Assembly: GCA_964595565.1 (NCBI GenBank)
Contig: CAZQQX010000017.1
Location: 1 to 37,781 of the forward strand
Reading direction: 5' to 3'
Length of the DNA stretch: 37,781 nucleotides
DNA from: JAQVEM01 sp964595565
GTDB lineage: Bacteria > Actinomycetota > Humimicrobiia > Humimicrobiales > Humimicrobiaceae
The position numbers and the translations under genes were made by a program. Below, piece by piece: positions 32,553 to 37,781 of the stretch. The notes under the pieces are model-generated. The model did no database searches. It had not been told where the DNA came from and worked only from the letters and a program-made list of their open reading frames with translations. Each line of letters begins with the position of its first letter. Position 1 is the first letter of the stretch.

Positions 32553-32807
32553 TTATTCCGCTTTCTTTACCACTTCCACCAGTCTCCAGCGCTTGGTCTT
32601 GCTAAGGGGCCTGGTTTCAGCAATTTTTATTACATCACCTGTTTTGCAAATATTTTCAGGGTCATGAATCTTTAATCTGCTTATCTTTCTTAAAATCTTT
32701 TTATATAAAGGGTGCTTGTAATAAGATTCTACCGCTACGACAGCAGTTTTGTTCATACTTTCACTTACTACCGTTCCCACTCTTATTTTTGTTTTGCCTC
32801 TTTCCAA
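32553..32807 (-). CDS. rpsQ: 30S ribosomal protein S17
   Basis: S17, 84 residues, an OB-fold. Seen: VGTVVSESMNKTAVVAVE, KISRLKIHDPENICKTGD and ETRPLSKTKRWRLVEVV. The start is TTG (32807), with GGGGGA upstream. Confidence 0.96.
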   Translation of the reverse strand: MERGKTKIRVGTVVSESMNKTAVVAVESYYKHPLYKKILRKISRLKIHDPENICKTGDVIKIAETRPLSKTKRWRLVEVVKKAE

Positions 32808-32817
32808 AAATCCCCCT

Positions 32818-33075
32818 TTATTTCTTTGTGACTTTCTTCTTCGCTTTCTTATTTATTTTCTCCTGATTTTCTCCACTGCTCTTTTTATCAGTCTCTTTCT
32901 CCCTCAGTAAAGTTTCTATTCTGGCTATATCTTTTCTGAGATTACGTATTTTTACCGGATTTTCCAGCTGCCCGGTAGCTTTCTGGAATTTCAGACCAAA
33001 AAGACTCTTTTTTATATCGAAAAGCTTTGTTTCTAATTCCTCTTTTGTATGTTCTCTTATCTCACTTACTTTCAT
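32818..33075 (-). CDS. rpmC: 50S ribosomal protein L29 with Lys-rich tail
   Basis: L29, 85 residues. The usual two-helix core ends near residue 63 (MKVSEIREHTKEELE; LRKDIARIETLLREKE). The remaining 20 or so residues are almost all Lys, Ser, Glu and Asn, an extension beyond the common length. The ATG has CAGGAA at short spacing. Confidence 0.94.
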   Translation of the reverse strand: MKVSEIREHTKEELETKLFDIKKSLFGLKFQKATGQLENPVKIRNLRKDIARIETLLREKETDKKSSGENQEKINKKAKKKVTKK

Positions 33076-33100
33076 TTCCTGACCAATCTCTATTTAATAG

Positions 33101-33520
33101 CTATAATTCTTCATAAACAAATTTCGTTTTTATTGATAATTTATTAGAAGCCAGCCTTATTGCTTCCTTTGCAACTTCCATGCTAACACCCGAAAGTTCA
33201 AATAATATTTTACCCGGTTTTACAACAGCAACCCAATTTTCCGGAACACCCTTACCGCCGCCCATACGGGTTTCCGCCGGCTTTTTGGTCACCGGTTTAT
33301 GAGGAAAAACATTAATCCAGACTTTTCCCCCTCTTTTTATATATCTTGTAAGAGCCACCCTCGCAGCCTCCAGTTGACGGCTGGTCAGCCAGCCAGACTC
33401 CAGTGCCTGTAGCCCGTACTCACCAAAAGATAGCCTCGTGCCACCTTTTGCTTTTCCTTTCATCTTACCTCTCTGCACTTTTCTGTACTTTATTCGCTTG
33501 GGTATTAACATTGCTGCCAT
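33101..33520 (-). CDS. rplP: 50S ribosomal protein L16
   Basis: L16, 139 residues. Seen: MLIPKRIKYRKVQRGKMKG, FGEYGLQALESGWLTSRQLE and TRMGGGKGVPENWVAVVKPG. Start ATG with GGAGAT upstream. Confidence 0.97.
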   Translation of the reverse strand: MAAMLIPKRIKYRKVQRGKMKGKAKGGTRLSFGEYGLQALESGWLTSRQLEAARVALTRYIKRGGKVWINVFPHKPVTKKPAETRMGGGKGVPENWVAVVKPGKILFELSGVSMEVAKEAIRLASNKLSIKTKFVYEEL

Positions 33521-33536
33521 TTATATCTCCTAATTT

Positions 33537-34226
33537 TTAAACTTTTTCTTCCTTTTTACTTCCTTTATCCGGCTGCCTGCTTTTCTTCATTTCTTCTTCA
33601 TCCAGTATGATATCACCCAGATAAATCCATACCTTCACACCTATCTTGCCAAAAGTCGTATTGGCTTCTGTAAAACCATAATCAATATTTGCTCTCAGGG
33701 TATGCAGCGGAACCCTTCCTTCTCTATACCACTCTGTCCTTGCCATTTCTGCTCCACCCAACCTGCCCGAGCACTGTATTCTCACGCCCTTCGCTCCTGC
33801 TTTCATACATAATGAAACTGCTTTTTTCATTGCCTTCCTGAAACTAACTCTCCCCTCTAACTGTGAAGCAATTCCTTCGGCTACTAACCTTGCAACCAGC
33901 TCGGGCTTTTTTATTTCCATTATATTCAACTGGATAATGTTACCCGTCTTTTTCTCTATTGAATCCCTGATATCGTTTATAGTTGCCCCTCTTCTCCCTA
34001 TAACTACGCCGGGTTTGGAGGTATACATATCCACTTTTACCTCTTCTTCTGTCCTCTCAATCTCAATTTTCGATATCCCTGCATTACCAAGCTGTTCCTC
34101 AATCATATTCCTTATAATAATATCTTCCTTAAGAAGTTTGTCATAACCTTTAGAAGCAAACCACCTGGACTGCCAGCCCTTATTTATACTAAGTCTAAGC
34201 CCGATAGGACTAACTTTCTGTCCCAT
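33537..34226 (-). CDS. rpsC: 30S ribosomal protein S3
   Basis: S3, 229 residues, with MGQKVSPIGLRL at the start, a KH domain (KPGVVIGRRGATIND) and the mRNA-entry RIQCSGRLGGAEMARTEWY. The start at 34226 follows AAGGAGGAATAAA; a longer reading adds eleven unrelated residues that cover the end of rplV. Confidence 0.97.
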   Translation of the reverse strand: MGQKVSPIGLRLSINKGWQSRWFASKGYDKLLKEDIIIRNMIEEQLGNAGISKIEIERTEEEVKVDMYTSKPGVVIGRRGATINDIRDSIEKKTGNIIQLNIMEIKKPELVARLVAEGIASQLEGRVSFRKAMKKAVSLCMKAGAKGVRIQCSGRLGGAEMARTEWYREGRVPLHTLRANIDYGFTEANTTFGKIGVKVWIYLGDIILDEEEMKKSRQPDKGSKKEEKV

Positions 34227-34227
34227 T

Positions 34228-34575
34228 TTATTCCTCCTTATCCTTCCCGTCAGATACATAAACCGATAGATGCGCCGTTCTTTTCCTTATTCTGCTGGCT
34301 CTGCCTCTGGCTCTTGGCCTGAATCTTTTCAGGGTTGGCCCCTCATTCACTATTATTTTTGAAATAAATAAATCTTCCTCTTTCATCTTGTGATTCTCCG
34401 TGGCATTTGCTACCGCGCTCTGTATGGCCTTTTTTACCACACCAGCAGCTACTCTGGGCGTTAAAGATAATATATCAATTGCATCTTCTATCGGCTTTTC
34501 TTTTATTGCATCAACAACATATTTTAATTTCCTTGGCGATATCCTTATAAATTTTTCAACAGCCATTGCTTCCAA
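34228..34575 (-). CDS. rplV: 50S ribosomal protein L22
   Basis: L22, 115 residues, lines the exit tunnel. Seen: FIRISPRKLKYVVDAIK, RFRPRARGRASRIRKRTAHL. The start is probably TTG (34575), 8 nt after AGGAGG; an ATG three codons later is less well placed. Confidence 0.95.
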   Translation of the reverse strand: MEAMAVEKFIRISPRKLKYVVDAIKEKPIEDAIDILSLTPRVAAGVVKKAIQSAVANATENHKMKEEDLFISKIIVNEGPTLKRFRPRARGRASRIRKRTAHLSVYVSDGKDKEE

Positions 34576-34611
34576 AGAGCAGACCTCCTCCTCATATTAA
34601 GGTAATCTATT

Positions 34612-34905
34612 TTATTTCTTAACAGTGGTAACCTTCTCACTTTTCCCTTTATAAATATGCGGCCTTATAGACCTCGTCGGCGCAAACTCACCCAGCTTAT
34701 GCCCGACCATAGACTCTGTAATAAACACTGGAATATGTCTTCTACCATCATAAACAGCTATAGTATGGCCGACCATTTCAGGAAAAATAGTTGAACTCCT
34801 GGACCAGGTTTTTATTATTTTCTTTCCCCCTGATTCATTCAATCCATTTATTTTTTTTAACAATTTTTCTTCAACAAAAGGTCCTTTTTTTAGAGACCTT
34901 GACAC
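34612..34905 (-). CDS. rpsS: 30S ribosomal protein S19
   Basis: S19, 97 residues. Seen: SRSLKKGPFVEEKLLKKI, TWSRSSTIFPEMVGHTIAVY and GHKLGEFAPTR. The start is GTG (34905) with AGGAGGG upstream. Confidence 0.97.
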   Translation of the reverse strand: MSRSLKKGPFVEEKLLKKINGLNESGGKKIIKTWSRSSTIFPEMVGHTIAVYDGRRHIPVFITESMVGHKLGEFAPTRSIRPHIYKGKSEKVTTVKK

Positions 34906-34935
34906 TTTAGCCCTCCTCTAAATAAAAACTAAAAA

Positions 34936-35766
34936 TTATTTATTCCTTCTTCTGATTATATACTTATCATTCTGATTATTTTTTTTCCTTGTCCTGTAAC
35001 CCAGTGTTGGCTTACCCCATGGTGTAACAGGATTCCTCCCGGAGCTTTTATTTTTACCTTCTCCCCCACCGTGAGGATGGTCTATAGGGTTCATCGCTGT
35101 TCCTCTAACCGACGGCCTTATACCGAGCCACCTTTTTCTCCCGGCTTTGCCCAGCTTAATTATCTCATGGGTTGTATTGCCCACCTGGCCAACACATGCC
35201 CTGCATTCTATCCCCACCAGTCTCACTTCACCGGAAGGAAGTTTAATGCTGGCATACTCTCCTTCCTTTGCAAGAAGCTGCGCATCTGCCCCTGCAGACC
35301 TTGCCAGTTCTGCTCCTTTTCCTCTTTTCAATTCAATATTGTGGATTATCGTTCCAACCGGGATATTCTTCAATGGGAGAGCGTTCCCGGGTTTTATGTC
35401 AATCTTTTCCCCTGACATTAATATATCCCCCACCTTTAATTTAAGGGGCGCAATTATATAACTTTTTTTACCATCCTTATAGCTGAGAAGGGCAATCCTT
35501 GCACTTCTGTTGGGATCATACTCAATAGCCTCCACCCTTGCCGGAATGCCGTCTCTTAATCTTTTAAAATCTATAGTTCTATATAATTTCTTATGTCCCC
35601 CTCCGCTATGCCTTCTGGTAATCCTTCCTTTATTATTTCTCCCTGCATCATCCTTTAATGGACCTGTTAAAGATTTCTCCGGCTTTTTCTTCGTCAAAGC
35701 AGAAAAATCTGAAACTGTCCCAAACCTTCTACCAGGAGAGGTGGACTTATATTTTTTAACAGCCAA
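34936..35766 (-). CDS. rplB: 50S ribosomal protein L2
   Basis: L2, 276 residues, near the peptidyl-transferase centre. Seen: KKYKSTSPGRRF, GRITRRHSGGGHKKLYR and the key loop RGTAMNPIDHPHGGGEG with its conserved His. The start is TTG (35766) with GGAGG upstream. Confidence 0.97.
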   Translation of the reverse strand: MAVKKYKSTSPGRRFGTVSDFSALTKKKPEKSLTGPLKDDAGRNNKGRITRRHSGGGHKKLYRTIDFKRLRDGIPARVEAIEYDPNRSARIALLSYKDGKKSYIIAPLKLKVGDILMSGEKIDIKPGNALPLKNIPVGTIIHNIELKRGKGAELARSAGADAQLLAKEGEYASIKLPSGEVRLVGIECRACVGQVGNTTHEIIKLGKAGRKRWLGIRPSVRGTAMNPIDHPHGGGEGKNKSSGRNPVTPWGKPTLGYRTRKKNNQNDKYIIRRRNK

Positions 35767-35787
35767 TCTTAATACCTCCAGACCAAA

Positions 35788-36075
35788 TTAGACTGATTCA
35801 AAAAAATCAATTTTATCATTTTTGCCGAGAGTAACAATAGCTCTTTTTTTCTTAGAGCTGACACCAACAGACCTCCCGAGCCTTTTTGGCTTTGGTTTAA
35901 CATTAATAGTATTTATCTTTAAAACTCTGACCTTGAAAACTGATTCAATCGCTTTTTTTATTTCACTCTTTTCTGCCCTTATATCAACAAAAAAAGAGTA
36001 TCTTTTTTTCTGAACTCCAACATAACTCTTTTCCGATACCACAGGAGAAAGTATTATGTCCCTAGGATCTTTCAT
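35788..36075 (-). CDS. rplW: 50S ribosomal protein L23
   Basis: L23, 95 residues, docks factors at the tunnel exit. Seen: MKDPRDIILSPVVSEKSY, AEKSEIKKAIESVFKVRV. The start at 36075 lies inside rplD, giving a 14-nt overlap, and uses GAGG within rplD; a longer reading adds eight residues with no family match. Confidence 0.95.
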   Translation of the reverse strand: MKDPRDIILSPVVSEKSYVGVQKKRYSFFVDIRAEKSEIKKAIESVFKVRVLKINTINVKPKPKRLGRSVGVSSKKKRAIVTLGKNDKIDFFESV

Positions 36076-36700
36076 TACCCAACCTCTTAATAAATTCATC
36101 TATAGAACTTTTAGTAAAAACTATATAATCTGCCAGTAGCATAACATAGGTATTTACTCCCTTTACACTTTCTACCAGAACATTCTGTACATTCCTGAAA
36201 GATTTTTCCATATTGCTATTTAAATCCTCGAAGACAATCAGAACTTTATCTTTATCTAAATTAAGATTCCTTAATATCTCTGCCGCTTTACTGGTTTTGG
36301 GACTATCAAAATCTAATTTATCCAGCACTACTATTTTTTTATTTTTGAACTTCTCTGATAGCGCCATTTTTTTTGACTGCTTTATCACCTTTTTATTTAA
36401 TTTAAAAGAATAATCTCTGGGCTCGGGCCCAAAAACCACACCCCCACCCTTCCATAAAGGCGACCTTGTAGACCCGGCTCTTGCATTACCGGTGCCCTTC
36501 TGTCTCCAGGGTTTTTTACCTCCTCCTCTTACTTCACTCCTGCTTTTGGTCTTATGTGTCCCGGATCTTACAGAAGCTAGGTATCTCCTAACTTCCTGAT
36601 ATAATATTTCAGAATTTATTGCATGACCAACTATCTTGCTGGATATATTTATTTTCTCTAACTCACTGCCATTCTGGTCAACAACGCTTAAACTTCCCAT
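36062..36700 (-). CDS. rplD: 50S ribosomal protein L4
   Basis: L4, 212 residues. Seen: KTKSRSEVRGGGKKPWRQKG and TGNARAGSTRSPLWKGGGVV. The ATG at 36700 fits GGGAG at 5-nt spacing; the upstream TTG is part of that Shine-Dalgarno. In E. coli L4 also represses its own S10 operon; whether it does so here is unknown. Confidence 0.96.
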   Translation of the reverse strand: MGSLSVVDQNGSELEKINISSKIVGHAINSEILYQEVRRYLASVRSGTHKTKSRSEVRGGGKKPWRQKGTGNARAGSTRSPLWKGGGVVFGPEPRDYSFKLNKKVIKQSKKMALSEKFKNKKIVVLDKLDFDSPKTSKAAEILRNLNLDKDKVLIVFEDLNSNMEKSFRNVQNVLVESVKGVNTYVMLLADYIVFTKSSIDEFIKRLGNERS

Positions 36701-36725
36701 TAATTCTCCCAAACACTATAATAAA

Positions 36726-37349
36726 TTAAATTTTTTGTAAAAATACCAGACTGCCTTTTGCGCCCGGCACGCTACCTTTTACCAGTATTAGATTCTCGTC
36801 TTCAATAATATCAATTATTTCCGAGCCATTAATAGTTATCTTCTTATGCCCCATTCTCCCGGGCATCTTCTTACCCTTTGCTATTCTTGAGGGTGTCGCG
36901 CACATCCCGACCGAACCCGGTATCCTGTGGGAATGAGAACCATGAGTCATTCTACCTCTATGAAACCCGTATCTCTTGATTACTCCGGCAAATCCTTTAC
37001 CCCTGCTATTTCCGGTTATCTTTATCTTATCCCCTACTTTAAAAACACTGACATCCAGGACATCTCCCGGTTTATAATCCTTATCAAATTCATCCACTCT
37101 TATTTCCCTTAAATTTTTCTTCAGATCAAGATTATTTCTAACAAATTCCCCTTTATGGGGTTGAATGGCTTTTTTATCTTTAATACTGCCAAAACCCACC
37201 TTGAGAGCATTATAACCATCTTTTTTATTATTTTTAACCTGAATAACCACGCCTTTTTCAGCCTCTATTGCAGTAACATACAACGCATTCCCGTTCTCGC
37301 CGAATATCTGCGTACATCCAAGTTTTTTGCCATATATTGCACTTACCAT
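36726..37349 (-). CDS. rplC: 50S ribosomal protein L3
   Basis: L3, 207 residues. Seen: IYGKKLGCTQIFGENGN, GNSRGKGFAGVIKRYGFHRG and THGSHSHRIPGSVGMCATPS. ATG start after GGTG. Confidence 0.97.
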   Translation of the reverse strand: MVSAIYGKKLGCTQIFGENGNALYVTAIEAEKGVVIQVKNNKKDGYNALKVGFGSIKDKKAIQPHKGEFVRNNLDLKKNLREIRVDEFDKDYKPGDVLDVSVFKVGDKIKITGNSRGKGFAGVIKRYGFHRGRMTHGSHSHRIPGSVGMCATPSRIAKGKKMPGRMGHKKITINGSEIIDIIEDENLILVKGSVPGAKGSLVFLQKI

Positions 37350-37391
37350 TTACACACCACTTTCCGGAAAACATACTCTCCTGAAGTCCAA

Positions 37392-37712
37392 TCAGGACTT
37401 TATTTCTATTCCCACTCCCGCCGGTAAACTTAACCTCATCAATAAGTCTACTGTTTTTGGGGTGGGGTCAATAATATCTATAAGTCTTTTATGTGTCCTT
37501 ATTTCAAAATGTTCCCTTGAATCTTTATCTACATGGGGAGACCTTATGACACAGTATACATTCTTCTTATTGGGCAACGGAATCGGGCCAGAAACTTTTG
37601 AACCTGAATTTTCAACAGCCTCAACTATTTTTTTTGCCGAACGGTCTATAACTTCATGGTCATAAGCCTTTAACTTTATTCTAATTTTCTGACCTAATTT
37701 ACCTGCCATCAT
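37392..37712 (-). CDS. rpsJ: 30S ribosomal protein S10
   Basis: S10, 106 residues, also the NusG-binding NusE. Seen: QKIRIKLKAYDHEVIDRSAK, GPIPLPNKKNVYCVIRSPHV and FEIRTHKRLIDI. First of two adjacent ATGs chosen, 7 nt after GGAGG. It lies 35 bp downstream of tuf. Confidence 0.97.
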   Translation of the reverse strand: MMAGKLGQKIRIKLKAYDHEVIDRSAKKIVEAVENSGSKVSGPIPLPNKKNVYCVIRSPHVDKDSREHFEIRTHKRLIDIIDPTPKTVDLLMRLSLPAGVGIEIKS

Positions 37713-37747
37713 TAAAGTTCCTCCTGTTTATATTCCCCTTTTTCCTC

Positions 37748-37781
37748 TTACTCCAGTATCCTGGTAACGCTACCTGCTCCA
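37748..37781 (-). CDS. tuf: elongation factor Tu, C-terminal end (partial)
   Basis: The last ten codons plus stop on the minus strand read GAGSVTRILE, matching the conserved EF-Tu C-terminus (GAGVVTKILE-like). The stop TAA is at 37750-37748. The rest of the gene lies outside the window. It shows that the str operon leads directly into the S10 operon. Confidence 0.85.
   Translation of the reverse strand, partial: GAGSVTRILE

Noticed and set aside
34226..34259. Longer rpsC start inside rplV
   Set aside because: The eleven extra residues do not match S3, and AAGGAGG directly precedes the MGQKVSP start.
35071..35461. Plus-strand open frames opposite rplB
   Set aside because: Antisense shadows of a conserved ribosomal gene; no Shine-Dalgarno and no family resemblance.
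1..37781. CRISPR array, insertion sequence, prophage or tRNA genes
   Set aside because: No regularly spaced repeats, transposase or integrase frames, or cloverleaf sequences were seen; all gaps between genes are under 300 bp.

Overview
This is an AT-rich bacterial chromosome segment made almost entirely of core genes. No mobile element, CRISPR array, rRNA or tRNA is visible. The right half (about 21.0-37.8 kb, all on the minus strand) is the contiguous str/S10/spc/alpha/L13-S9 ribosomal supercluster. In transcription order it reads tuf(end)-rpsJ-rplC-rplD-rplW-rplB-rpsS-rplV-rpsC-rplP-rpmC-rpsQ-rplN-rplX-rplE-rpsN(type Z)-rpsH-rplF-rplR-rpsE-rplO-secY-adk-map-infA-rpmJ-rpsM-rpsK-rpsD-rpoA-rplQ-truA-rplM-rpsI. 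rpmD (L30) is missing from its usual place between rpsE and rplO.

The same strand continues from rpsI into a PLP-dependent alanine/ornithine racemase-like gene, a GlmU-C-like left-handed beta-helix acetyltransferase, glmM, an HTH-nucleotidyltransferase gene, then (after the oppositely oriented nagB) glmS-acpS-nnrE/D-CBS-alr and three small lipoprotein genes. The order rpoA-rplQ-truA-rplM-rpsI-glmM-glmS-nnr-alr is the one found in Mycobacterium tuberculosis. This hints at a deep-branching, low-GC relative of the Actinomycetota, but protein trees would be needed; zinc-type S14, S4, L24 and Adk fit many Gram-positive-like lineages. The genes work together as translation/secretion machinery followed by amino-sugar supply for cell wall (GlmS, GlmM, acetyltransferase), D-alanine supply (Alr), acyl-carrier activation (AcpS) and NAD(P)HX repair (Nnr).

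The left part (0-9.9 kb) has mixed strands: an ATP-grasp ligase, a patatin-like lipase, a TPR/lytic transglycosylase, cysteine synthase, a membrane-anchored DUF1287-like protein, a YhhQ-type queuosine-precursor transporter and small membrane/lipoprotein genes.

The most striking signal is in translation starts. infA (IF-1) has no ATG/GTG/TTG and appears to start at ATT; nagB appears to start at ATA; both have a well placed Shine-Dalgarno sequence and family-matching N-termini. About eight ribosomal/RNA-polymerase genes start with TTG and four with GTG, and three left-side genes lack a Shine-Dalgarno but have a -10-like hexamer just before the ATG (possible leaderless mRNAs). Together this suggests a relaxed or specially regulated initiation system.
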